DNA of 15,114 bases from positions 1 through 15,114 of the forward strand of contig DATGMF010000014.1 in the NCBI GenBank assembly GCA_035293765.1. Reading direction: 5' to 3'. Numbering within the stretch: position 1 is the first letter of the stretch; each line of letters opens with the position of its first letter. The position numbers and the translations under genes are program-made. The notes under the pieces were generated by a model. It was given only the letters and a program-made list of their open reading frames with translations. It had not been told where the DNA came from and made no database searches. This DNA is from DASRHT01 sp035293765. GTDB lineage: Bacteria; Chloroflexota; Ktedonobacteria; Ktedonobacterales; Ktedonobacteraceae. Shown here in pieces: positions 6,242 to 12,946 of the stretch.

Positions 6242-7942
6242 TTAAGATGATGGCATAAGCTGACCGTTTTGCAGCGAGTAGTATGTTGGTGGCGAAAGTG
6301 GATGCGGCCCTTGCAACATCACGCTACCAACATGCACCTGTCCCTGCGAGTTGGGCTTATCAAACTGAAAGGTCGCGCTTGGGTCCGCGACCGGCGCCCC
6401 ACTTAGATATGCGCTCTGGTCGTAGTGCGGCGTCCTGCCCAACAGACCGCCCCAGTTCTCCGAGTACTCCCCGCCCTGCTCGAAGGGCACCGTGTGATCC
6501 ATCGAGTAATACGGAGTCACTCCGCTGTTAGTCGTGGCATTATTGGTATAGTTATGGATCACAAGCTGGCCGCTCTGTCCAAAGTAGCCGTTCGGGTCCG
6601 CAAAGCTGATATTGGTGGTGTTGTTATTATCCTGCGCTATGTTTGTCCCAACATTGATCCCCTGGCCTGCAACCGTACTGACAACCCCCCAGCCAGCGCC
6701 AGCCGGGCCACCGGTCACTGCGCCAAGACCCACATTAAAGACAGCGTTGAGTCCCAGGTTACCCCACTGATACTGGTTGGTCGGCAGAATTGAGGCATTA
6801 TTATCGCCTGCATTTTTATCTCCAGGTGAGACGTAGAGGTCGTAGTTGGTGTTAGACGGCGGGTTTTGCATGGTGAACGCTGTGCCAACCAGGATCATAT
6901 TCTCGACATGATAGAGCCCATTCGATGCAAGGCCCATCAGGTCTTGCGCCGTCTGACCGCCGCTCTGATATCCCATCAAAGTGATTTGTACTGGTTGCCC
7001 GTTCGGTCCTTGCAGGCCGTTGCTGGCGATATAATCCTTGATCGCTTGATTGATTTGCTGGGCATTGATACTATTATTGCCGATCAGGACCATCAGCCCA
7101 CCATTGGGCGTTTGATAGATAATGAGCGGCGCGTGGCCTGGAGCATTGTTCAACTCCCAGATCAGCTCGCCCACTGTCACCACGTTGATCGCGGTCGCCA
7201 TGCCGGTCTCTTCGTTGTAAGATTCCAGAGCTGGTGTGACCTCGCTAAACCAGCCAGTAATCGCGTCGTAAATCTGCTGGTAAAGCTTTCCGCTCACCGC
7301 AAGTTTCGCTTCTGAGAGGTAATTGTCCTCCTGGAGAATGTTATTATTCATGTTGGACTTCAAATATGGATCATCCGTCTGCCCCTCGCGACGCAATTGC
7401 TGCCGGTAAAGATCTTGCGCCTGTCCCACATTTCTATCGTGTTGACTTTGCATATCAGCAATAATCGCATCCCGCTCGGCGGCCAACCAGGAGTAACACG
7501 TCCCGGGGCCAGCATCGATGAGCAGGGCCATGTCCACCCCACTCAGCACAAAATCGCGCATCTTGTTGAGCACGCTAAGCTCGGTATATCCATAATGGTT
7601 CAGCGCCATATCAAATGAGTCGAGGCCCGGAGGGATAGCCATGTCAGTATCGTACTTGTCATTACTCGACGTAATCTGCGCTTTTAAATGGTTGGTTGCT
7701 AGTGTCAACGCGTCCATCTTATATTGAAATTGTGACGAACGCGCAATATTTCTTTCGACTGCCTGCTCAAACGCACTGGCTCCCAGACCACTAAAGGTAA
7801 GAGGATAATAAACCAGATCATCCTTATGCTGCCGAAACTGCTTATCCCCGCCCTGTAAATGGCTGACCATCACGGACAGGTAAGCGGCAAGTTTATCCAG
7901 TCCGGTAGTAAATGTATTCGTGACATCACTAAAAGTAGGCAT
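6242..7942 (-). CDS. Large protein with WXG/LXG-like helical N-terminus and degenerate alpha/beta-hydrolase domain
   Basis: I do not recognise a named family for these 566 residues. Residues 1-245 look all-helical; FSGLGASAF (50-58) followed by a long amphipathic helix resembles the W/F-x-G turn of WXG100 and LXG secretion-target domains. Residues about 255-520 look like an alpha/beta-hydrolase: a strand plus elbow at ITLMGYQSGGQTAQDLM (320-336), a possible acid Asp375 (SPGDKNA) and a possible His506 (TPHYDQSAYL). The elbow normally reads GxSxGG; here Gln326 holds the nucleophile place and Ser327 follows it. A Gly-rich hydrophobic stretch (about 400-435) interrupts the domain. There is no signal peptide. 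AGGAG lies 6 bases before the ATG. It is the last gene of a probable operon with the EspC-like and WD40 proteins. Export by a type-VII-like system is inferred. Confidence 0.6.
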   Translation of the reverse strand: MPTFSDVTNTFTTGLDKLAAYLSVMVSHLQGGDKQFRQHKDDLVYYPLTFSGLGASAFEQAVERNIARSSQFQYKMDALTLATNHLKAQITSSNDKYDTDMAIPPGLDSFDMALNHYGYTELSVLNKMRDFVLSGVDMALLIDAGPGTCYSWLAAERDAIIADMQSQHDRNVGQAQDLYRQQLRREGQTDDPYLKSNMNNNILQEDNYLSEAKLAVSGKLYQQIYDAITGWFSEVTPALESYNEETGMATAINVVTVGELIWELNNAPGHAPLIIYQTPNGGLMVLIGNNSINAQQINQAIKDYIASNGLQGPNGQPVQITLMGYQSGGQTAQDLMGLASNGLYHVENMILVGTAFTMQNPPSNTNYDLYVSPGDKNAGDNNASILPTNQYQWGNLGLNAVFNVGLGAVTGGPAGAGWGVVSTVAGQGINVGTNIAQDNNNTTNISFADPNGYFGQSGQLVIHNYTNNATTNSGVTPYYSMDHTVPFEQGGEYSENWGGLLGRTPHYDQSAYLSGAPVADPSATFQFDKPNSQGQVHVGSVMLQGPHPLSPPTYYSLQNGQLMPSS

Positions 7943-7992
7943 GGTCTACTCCTATCATATTTTCTTGATGTGAGCCCTCCCTCATATTCCCC

Positions 7993-8325
7993 CTACTGCT
8001 TGAAAAGATCGGCGCTTTGTATATCTGTGATCTCTGCTTGAGTGGCAACCTTCGTCTGTAACGCGTCCCCAATCGCCTGCCGATCTTGCAGCACGTTTGT
8101 CGTATAGCCGTTATAATGCGCTTTGATAAAAGCTTGCAAGGCTGGCTGCAATTGGTATGGAAAGTAGTTTTGGCAGATGCCGTTGAGCGTAGTTTGAAAA
8201 TCATTCAGGCTATGCGAACCGGAATTAGTCAGTTCCAGCGCATCTCCAACGATCTCCTTACCTGTCGCTCCTACGATTGGAGGATCAACCATGATCTGAT
8301 CGCCGCCGCCGGGGTCTAAACGCAT
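7993..8325 (-). CDS. Small EspC/WXG100-like protein, possible type-VII secretion target or partner
   Basis: A 110-residue, mostly helical protein without signal peptide or membrane segment. The layout is a short polar start (MRLDPGGGDQIMVDPP), then two long helices separated near NYFPYQL, and an ending DRQAIGDALQTKVATQAEITDIQSADLF. This resembles small EspC or WXG100-type proteins of ESX/type VII loci, which are about 100 residues; similarity is by pattern only. I prefer the ATG at 8325: an extended AAGGAGTGAT site lies about 7 bases upstream, whereas the in-frame GTG at 8337 overlaps that site. It lies 50 bases upstream of the 566-residue gene and 75 bases downstream of the WD40 gene, on the same strand, so co-expression is likely. 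It may be the folding or export partner of the larger protein. Confidence 0.65.
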   Translation of the reverse strand: MRLDPGGGDQIMVDPPIVGATGKEIVGDALELTNSGSHSLNDFQTTLNGICQNYFPYQLQPALQAFIKAHYNGYTTNVLQDRQAIGDALQTKVATQAEITDIQSADLFKQ

Positions 8326-8400
8326 AGTAACAATCACTCCTTTGCTCTTCCATGAAATAGTGTAGACAGCAGTCTGATACAGTACAGCCCCTTTTCCTAC

Positions 8401-9429
8401 TTATTTCACCGCTGCCCAGATCTGAACTGTCTCATCATCAGAAGCTGAGCTAATATATTTGCCGTTGGGCGCCCAGGCCACCGCATTGATCAAGCTCGTA
8501 TGCCCTTGATACCGCAACAGTTCCTGCCCATTGGCCGCGTCCCAGACCTGCACTGTACTGTTAGCAGGTGTCAATACCGTATTGTGGGCCGAGGCGAGTT
8601 TCATCCCATCGGGCGACCAGGCCAGCGCCGCAACCGCTCCCGCATTTCCTCCGTAGCTGAGGATTTTCTCGCCTGTGCTTGCGTTCCAAACCTGCACCGT
8701 CTGATCCGTGGAGCCTGAAGCGAGCCGCGAGCCATCGGGCGACCAGCCCACTGTATTCACCGTGGCGATATCCTCTCGATGGGTCAGCAGCATTTCGCCG
8801 CTATCCGCCTTCCAGACCTGCACCGTGCGGTCGGCGGCAGCCGAAGCGAGCCGCGAGCCATCGGGCGACCAGGCAACGCTGTTCACTATATCCGTATGCC
8901 CCCGGTAGCTCGTCAGCAACAGGCCTGTGGTCACATTCCAGACGCGTACCGTACGGTCAGCGGCAGCCGAAGCGAGCCGCGAGCCATCGGGCGACCACGC
9001 CACTGCCTGGATCGGCCCTGTATGCCCCTTGTAGCTCACCGCATTGCCCCCATCAGCCGCATTCCATATCTGTACCGTGAGATCATTCCCGCCGGAGGCG
9101 AGCCGCGTTCCTCGTGGGGACCACGCTACGCCATTGACGCGCAGGAAATGTCCCTTGTAGGTCAAAAGTTGCCCGCCGTTGACAACGTTGCAGACCTGCA
9201 CCGTCCCATCATCCGAGGCCGAGGCGAGCCGCGCACTATCAGGCGACCATGCTACCCCATTCACTCCCCCCGTGTGCCCTCGATACACCAGCGGATAATG
9301 CGGCGTTGCCCACCACCAGATTCCCCCTGCTACTCCGGTCGCCGCCACCATTCCCAACCCGATCAATACATTTCTCCGTCCAAGATAATGAATATTTGCA
9401 GAGCTTTCGGCTACGTTGACAACTGCCAT
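8401..9429 (-). CDS. Membrane-anchored WD40 seven-blade beta-propeller protein
   Basis: A 342-residue protein. The N-terminal 20 residues are followed by one hydrophobic segment (about 24-42, VLIGLGMVAATGVAGGIWWW) preceded by GRR, which could be a signal anchor or a weak twin-arginine signal. The rest is seven WD40 repeats starting near residue 49, each with GHT...V.AWSPDG..LAS...D.TVQVW; repeats 5 and 6 have lost the GH dipeptide. Seven repeats make one closed propeller, a protein-interaction platform, probably outside the membrane. Similar tails often follow a Ser/Thr kinase domain in Ktedonobacteria; no kinase is present here. An AAGGGGA site lies about 10 bases before the start. It is the first gene of the probable operon with the EspC-like and 566-residue proteins. 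Confidence 0.88.
   Translation of the reverse strand: MAVVNVAESSANIHYLGRRNVLIGLGMVAATGVAGGIWWWATPHYPLVYRGHTGGVNGVAWSPDSARLASASDDGTVQVCNVVNGGQLLTYKGHFLRVNGVAWSPRGTRLASGGNDLTVQIWNAADGGNAVSYKGHTGPIQAVAWSPDGSRLASAAADRTVRVWNVTTGLLLTSYRGHTDIVNSVAWSPDGSRLASAAADRTVQVWKADSGEMLLTHREDIATVNTVGWSPDGSRLASGSTDQTVQVWNASTGEKILSYGGNAGAVAALAWSPDGMKLASAHNTVLTPANSTVQVWDAANGQELLRYQGHTSLINAVAWAPNGKYISSASDDETVQIWAAVK
8835..8997. repeat. Exact 37-bp tandem-spaced repeat inside the WD40 gene
   Basis: Bases 8835-8871 are identical to 8961-8997, 126 bases apart, which is exactly one 42-residue blade. This shows recent duplication or gene conversion between blades 3 and 4 of the propeller. Confidence 0.9.
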
Positions 9430-9560
9430 CGTTTTTAGTCCCCTTTTCTAGAGGAAGGCCCGGGACCCATCAGTCTTTTAGTTCACACTTTTGACGATTA
9501 TCACTCAATTCAGGGCAATAGCCTCAATCCCTGATGGAGAGACGCGGCTACATTAGCTAT

Positions 9561-9589
9561 AGTATAAAGGGGATACGGTAATTTGACAA
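9561..9589 (-). promoter_or_regulatory. Predicted sigma-70-type promoter of the WD40 operon
   Basis: On the minus strand TTGTCA (9589-9584), a 17-base spacer and TATACT (9566-9561). The expected start near 9554 leaves a leader of about 125 bases before the WD40 ATG at 9429. This is a good match to the housekeeping consensus, not an obvious ECF-type promoter. Confidence 0.6.
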
Positions 9590-9689
9590 GAGAAAACGCA
9601 TTTAGTACTGCTGAAGCGTCTAATGGTCTGCGGCATACTCGTAGCTTGTTTGTAGAGCTCTCGCACGGGAGTGCCGGCTGAACAGAATA

Positions 9690-9738
9690 GGTAGCCTGCC
9701 GGACGATCCCTCAATCCAGGATCGTCCGGCAGGCTACC
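9690..9738. terminator. Perfect 20-bp inverted repeat downstream of the sigma/Ig-repeat operon
   Basis: GGTAGCCTGCCGGACGATCC (9690-9709) and its exact reverse complement (9719-9738) enclose a 9-base loop. It begins 36 bases after the stop codon at 9775, which fits a terminator for that operon. However, no T tract follows on either strand, so it could instead be a dispersed palindrome or a rho-blocking/stability hairpin. Confidence 0.5.
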
Positions 9739-9774
9739 TCGACAACGAGAAGGCGTTGATGCCCGTCGAACTAG

Positions 9775-11226
9775 TTAGCTACATTGCCCCGTGGGCTTGA
9801 CGAGCTGTGAGGTCAGTTGATTGGGACTGGTGATTTGAATGCCGCCCGGTCCAGGGTAGGTATGATCGGCAGGCAAGGCGCCGCTCCAGGTAAAAGTGTA
9901 GGTGCGAACAGTCTGCCCGGGAGCAAAGGTAATGCTGGCCGGGGTCTGACCGCGCCCATTGTTGATCGTATAGCTGAACTGGACCACACCACCTGGGCCG
10001 CCGGGAGCAACATGAATAGTCGCAGTGTAGGTCACAACGACCGGAGTGCCGCACGCCATCCCTTGAATGGAGGCGGGGCTCACCGCCATATCCACGCCCG
10101 TCACCTGGAACGCCGCCGCAGGTGTACACTGTCCCGTGGGCTTAACAAGCTGCGAGGTGAGTTGATTGGGGCTGGTGATTTGAATGCCACCCAATCCCGG
10201 ATAGGTATGATCGGCAGGCAGTGCGCCACTCCAGGTAAAGCTGTACGTTTTGGCGGTATCTCCCGGGTTGAAGGCAACGCTGGCCGGAGCCTGACTACGC
10301 CCATTGTTCACCGTATAGCTAAACTGGACGCCGCCGCCAGGGCCACCAGAAGCAACGTGAATGGTTGCCGTATAGGTGACAACGACTGAAGTGCCGCACG
10401 CCATCCCTTGAATGGAGGCGGGACTGACCGCCATATCCACGCCCGTCACCTGGAACGCTGCTGCCGTGCATTGCCCAGTCGGTGCAACAAGAGCCGAGAT
10501 GAGTTGATTAGGGCTAGTCACCTGGACACCGCCCGGCCCAGGATAGGTATGATCGATAGGCAACGCTCCGCTCCAGGTAAAGGAGTACGCTTTCGTCGTC
10601 TCTCCTGGCTTGAAAGTGATGCTGGCTGGAGTCTGACTGCGCCCGTTGTTCACCGTATACATAAATTGAACCGTGCCGCCAACGCTATTGGGTCTGACGT
10701 GGAAGGTTGCGGTGTAGGTCACGGTTACATTTGTACCACAGGCCATGCCCGCAATCGAGCTCGGCGATACTGACATATCGACGGCTGTGACCTTTAATGG
10801 CACATGGGTCCCTGGTAGTGGATTTGAGCCCGTGCCTCCATTTTGTAACCGTGCTGCATACAAAACCATTGTCAGACTGCCAACCAGGGCAACCACGACG
10901 ATCACCGCTGCCAATAAACCCAGTCGCTGCATAAGTTTAGTGCGCCGTGGGGATGAGCCCGGCGATCTGCCGATAGTTCCTGCACTGTTGTGCATGTGTG
11001 AATGTTGCATAGGGAGCTCTCTCTCTTGTTCAAAAATCGTTGCGCCCGCAATACGATCCCAGATCCGATTGAGCGTGTTTTGCTCTTGTTGGGCGTCAGC
11101 CTGGTAAAAGCTGCGGAGATAGGCCAATGCCTCTGCATCGCTGCGGTCGCCTTCTTTGAATTGGCCTACACGCTCAATTTGCCTGTCTACTTCCTCAGGC
11201 AAATAAAACTCATCCTTCTCTGCCAC
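9775..11226 (-). CDS. Single-pass membrane protein with three Ig-like repeats, probable anti-sigma factor or sensor
   Basis: A 483-residue protein. Residues 1-65 are a soluble, charged, helical region, probably cytoplasmic; 66-98 a polar linker ending in RRTK; about 99-126 one membrane segment; and 143-482 three repeats of about 110 residues (143-253, 258-367, 373-482). Each repeat has an MACGT block, TVTYTATxHV, NNGRxQxPAS, YTFTWSGALPxDHTYPGPGG and TSPNQL...PTGQC, an Ig-like beta-sandwich style with one Cys pair (163/253, 277/367, 392/482) that may form a disulfide outside the cell. The start is a GTG at 11226 with GGGAGGTG 8 bases upstream, and it overlaps the sigma gene by 17 bases. That coupling suggests an anti-sigma role, but the usual zinc motif HxxxCxxC is absent. 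Confidence 0.75.
   Translation of the reverse strand: MAEKDEFYLPEEVDRQIERVGQFKEGDRSDAEALAYLRSFYQADAQQEQNTLNRIWDRIAGATIFEQERELPMQHSHMHNSAGTIGRSPGSSPRRTKLMQRLGLLAAVIVVVALVGSLTMVLYAARLQNGGTGSNPLPGTHVPLKVTAVDMSVSPSSIAGMACGTNVTVTYTATFHVRPNSVGGTVQFMYTVNNGRSQTPASITFKPGETTKAYSFTWSGALPIDHTYPGPGGVQVTSPNQLISALVAPTGQCTAAAFQVTGVDMAVSPASIQGMACGTSVVVTYTATIHVASGGPGGGVQFSYTVNNGRSQAPASVAFNPGDTAKTYSFTWSGALPADHTYPGLGGIQITSPNQLTSQLVKPTGQCTPAAAFQVTGVDMAVSPASIQGMACGTPVVVTYTATIHVAPGGPGGVVQFSYTINNGRGQTPASITFAPGQTVRTYTFTWSGALPADHTYPGPGGIQITSPNQLTSQLVKPTGQCS
9781..10800 (-). repeat. Three tandem copies of an Ig-like domain-encoding repeat
   Basis: Copies lie at about 10800-10468, 10455-10126 and 10110-9781. Copies 2 and 3 share long identical DNA stretches 345 bases apart, for example the GTGCCGCACGCCATCCCTTG blocks near 10046 and 10391. 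The first copy, nearest the membrane, is the most diverged. Confidence 0.85.
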
Positions 11227-11770
11227 CTTCCTGCACCTCCCTTCTTCGTCGATAAATCGTCCGTAAAAGGTTTAAACTGCGTGAAAGCGTGACACGTACG
11301 GCGTTTTCCTGCTTTCCCAGGGCGGTCGCGATCTCACGACAGGATAAATCCTGACCAAAGCGCATGCGCAAAATTTGTTGTTGAAGCGAGGGCAAGCTTT
11401 GCAGGTACGCGTGCAAATCCATATAATCTTCTTGCCGCAAGGCGCTATTTTCGGGGCTTAACATCTCATCTTCGAAAAGACCTTCAGCAACCTGTTCAAG
11501 GGTGACGCTCTGGCGCGTTTTCGTGCGTCGGTAGGCGTCAATCACTTTGTTGCGGGTCACGCGCCAGAGCCACAATTGCTGCGCTTTCTCCGGGAGCGCA
11601 ACAAAATTTGTCTGCTCAAGAGCTGCCAGGAATACATCCACTACCAGATCTTCCGCGTCTTCTGGCGTGGGAACGTGCATACGGACATAGGAGAGCAGAC
11701 CAGGTGCGTATCTCCTGTACAGGAGGGCCATCTCCTGTTCTACCTGTGCCGTGTGCCTGTTTGCTTGCAT
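11210..11770 (-). CDS. ECF-type RNA polymerase sigma factor
   Basis: A 186-residue sigma-70 family factor with only regions 2 and 4, as in ECF (extracytoplasmic function) sigma factors. Region 2 covers about residues 13-82, with YRRYAPGLLSYVR, then PEDAEDLVVDVFLAAL (polymerase-binding and -10 contact helices) and LWLWRVTRNKVIDAYRR. Region 4 covers about 115-170, with LPSLQQQILRMRFGQDLSCREIATALGKQENAVRVTLSRSLNLLR as the -35-binding helix-turn-helix. A GAGGAAAA site lies 6-7 bases before the ATG. Its end overlaps the start of the membrane Ig-repeat gene, a translational coupling typical of sigma/anti-sigma pairs. The genes it controls are not visible; its own predicted promoter is housekeeping-like. 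Confidence 0.93.
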   Translation of the reverse strand: MQANRHTAQVEQEMALLYRRYAPGLLSYVRMHVPTPEDAEDLVVDVFLAALEQTNFVALPEKAQQLWLWRVTRNKVIDAYRRTKTRQSVTLEQVAEGLFEDEMLSPENSALRQEDYMDLHAYLQSLPSLQQQILRMRFGQDLSCREIATALGKQENAVRVTLSRSLNLLRTIYRRRREVQEGGREG

Positions 11771-11826
11771 GATTTTCCTCGTGTTGTCTAGGTCCTCACC
11801 TTAACTATCGTTTAGCAGCAGAAAAT

Positions 11827-11855
11827 ATTACAGCAACAGGCAGTTCTGTTTTCAA
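11827..11855 (-). promoter_or_regulatory. Predicted promoter of the sigma/Ig-repeat operon
   Basis: On the minus strand TTGAAA (11855-11850), a 17-base spacer and TGTAAT (11832-11827), each 5 of 6 to consensus. The expected start near 11820 gives a leader of about 50 bases. Confidence 0.5.
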
Positions 11856-11940
11856 CTCTACTATCTTCCCCGGGCGGAGAGTCAAGAGGTAATCATTGAG
11901 ATATTGTAACACTAACATGCACTCTCGCCAATTTTGGGGA

Positions 11941-11970
11941 TTGACCGGCGTTCCATTCCAGTAGTACAAT
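11941..11970 (+). promoter_or_regulatory. Predicted promoter of the ABC-2 exporter operon
   Basis: TTGACC (11941-11946), an 18-base spacer and TACAAT (11965-11970). The expected start is near 11977, leaving about 170 bases of leader RNA before the first permease. Confidence 0.5.
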
Positions 11971-11971
11971 A

Positions 11972-12150
11972 CGCAGACGCTCTGCGATAAATGTAAGAAG
12001 GATCGCAGAACCGACACGGGATAGTTCTGTGCTATCCCGCATAACTGCATGTGCGGCAAAATAGTGATGTTAAGAAGACCAGTATCCCCTCCCCGGTGGA
12101 TACCGGGTTTTTTGTGTTGTTCTCTTTCTCATAGAGTTCAGGAGCATGCT
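11972..12150 (+). promoter_or_regulatory. Structured leader RNA with competing hairpins, candidate attenuator or riboswitch
   Basis: Between the predicted promoter and the first permease are several overlapping pairings. CGCAGA (11972-11977) can pair with TCTGCG (11981-11986), or TCTGCGA (11981-11987) with TCGCAGA (12003-12009); these exclude each other. CGGGATAG (12017-12024) pairs with CTATCCCG (12032-12039), and its loop TTCTG (12025-12029) can pair with CAGAA (12006-12010), an H-type pseudoknot. GTATCC (12082-12087) can pair with GGATAC (12098-12103), which would break the terminator at 12092-12113. This matches the logic of transcription attenuation. I do not recognise a known riboswitch class. 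Confidence 0.5.
12092..12113 (+). terminator. Intrinsic terminator inside the ABC operon leader
   Basis: CCCGGT-ggat-ACCGGG followed directly by TTTTTT (12108-12113) is a classic intrinsic terminator form. It lies 37 bases upstream of the first permease start and downstream of the predicted promoter, so it would act on the operon's own transcript. Confidence 0.7.
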
Positions 12151-12945
12151 ATGTTACGTTTCTATTTTGAAGTTGCCCGTACCGCATACCGCAGGCAGTT
12201 GATTTATCGCTGGGCCAATCTGGCCGGGCTGTTCACCAACGTCTTCTTTGGAGCCGTTTTTAGTTACGTCATCATCGCCCTCTATCACGCGCGTCCGGTC
12301 GTTACCGGCTACAATGTGCAGGATGCCCTGCGCTACACCTGGCTGGTGCAGGCCATGATCATGGTCGTGTTACCCTTTAGCTGGTTTGATTTGATGCTCA
12401 CGATACGCTCCGGCGAAGTCGTTACCGACCTGAGCAAGCCCTGCGACTTCTATTGGTACTGGTTCAGTCGCGAGGCCGGGCGCAACATCTACTACCTCTT
12501 TTTTCGTTTTCTCCCGACCTACCTCGCAGGTGCGCTACTCTTCGGCTTTGAGCTGCCGGGCGACTGGCGGTCCTGGCTGGGCTTTGGACTTGCCTTCTTG
12601 CTTAGCGCAATGATGGGGATCGCCTATCGCTTTTTGTATAATGTGGTCGCTTTCTGGATCATTGAAGCTCGTGCAATGATCACGCTTGCCCAGGTCGTCG
12701 CGCTGTTCTTCACCGGCTCCTATATCCCGCTGCCTTTTTTCCCATCGTGGTTGCGCGCCATTGCAGACTGGCTTCCCTTCAACGGACTGATGAATATCCC
12801 GGTTGAGATTGTGTTGGGGAAGTTGGACGGGAACATGCTCTGGCTCGCGTTTGGTCGCCAGATATTCTGGCTCATTGTCTTGACACTGATAGTTCGTATG
12901 CTTACTTTGCTAGCCTCGCGACGAGTCGTCGTGCAGGGAGGATAA
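12151..12945 (+). CDS. ABC-2 exporter permease (COG4587-like, ABC2_membrane_6 type)
   Basis: A 264-residue inner-membrane protein with about six hydrophobic segments and no periplasmic domain. The N-terminal half contains the typical FYFEVARTAYRRQLIYRWANLAG followed by GAVFSYVIIALY and the motif DLMLTIRSGEVVTDLSKPCDFYWYWFSREAGR (about 83-115), characteristic of this ABC-2 subfamily. The later part contains SYIPLPFFPSWLRAIADWLPFNGLMNIPVEI, also conserved. I chose the ATG at 12151 because AGGAG ends 6 bases upstream. An in-frame extension to 12049 would translate through the leader terminator. It forms the first half of a hetero-dimeric pore with the next gene. The substrate is unknown; related systems export lipids, peptides or antibiotics. 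Confidence 0.9.
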   Translation: MLRFYFEVARTAYRRQLIYRWANLAGLFTNVFFGAVFSYVIIALYHARPVVTGYNVQDALRYTWLVQAMIMVVLPFSWFDLMLTIRSGEVVTDLSKPCDFYWYWFSREAGRNIYYLFFRFLPTYLAGALLFGFELPGDWRSWLGFGLAFLLSAMMGIAYRFLYNVVAFWIIEARAMITLAQVVALFFTGSYIPLPFFPSWLRAIADWLPFNGLMNIPVEIVLGKLDGNMLWLAFGRQIFWLIVLTLIVRMLTLLASRRVVVQGG

Positions 12946-12946
12946 T

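Larger units (their letters stand above)
9439..9774. other. Intergenic gap of about 340 bases before the WD40 operon
   Basis: The gap holds the WD40-operon promoter (9561-9589), its untranslated leader (about 9430-9554) and the perfect hairpin at 9690-9738. I see no coding region. Bases 9600-9680 show no feature I can name. Confidence 0.6.

Noticed and set aside
8326..8337. GTG start extending the EspC-like protein by four residues
   Set aside because: The GTG overlaps the AAGGAGTGAT ribosome-binding site itself; the ATG at 8325 is properly spaced.
8401..9429. Ser/Thr protein kinase with WD40 tail
   Set aside because: There is no kinase domain before the membrane segment; only the propeller is present.
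9690..9738. Terminal inverted repeats of a miniature transposable element
   Set aside because: The arms are separated by only 9 bases, leaving no element body, and no target duplication is visible.
9781..10800. CRISPR array or other short repeat array
   Set aside because: The repeats are about 330-345 bases, in frame and protein-coding; no short regularly spaced repeats occur anywhere in the window.
11805..12059. 84-residue minus-strand open frame upstream of the sigma factor
   Set aside because: It overlaps the predicted sigma promoter, the ABC promoter and the structured leader, and has no recognisable domain or good ribosome-binding site.
11977..12113. Assignment of the ABC leader to a known riboswitch class (guanidine, c-di-GMP, fluoride, THF, preQ1)
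   Set aside because: I compared it from memory with those consensus cores and saw no match, so no class is named.
12049..12150. Upstream in-frame ATG extending the first ABC permease
   Set aside because: The extension would translate the leader terminator and gives a Pro/Cys-rich segment absent from the family; the ATG at 12151 has a good ribosome-binding site.
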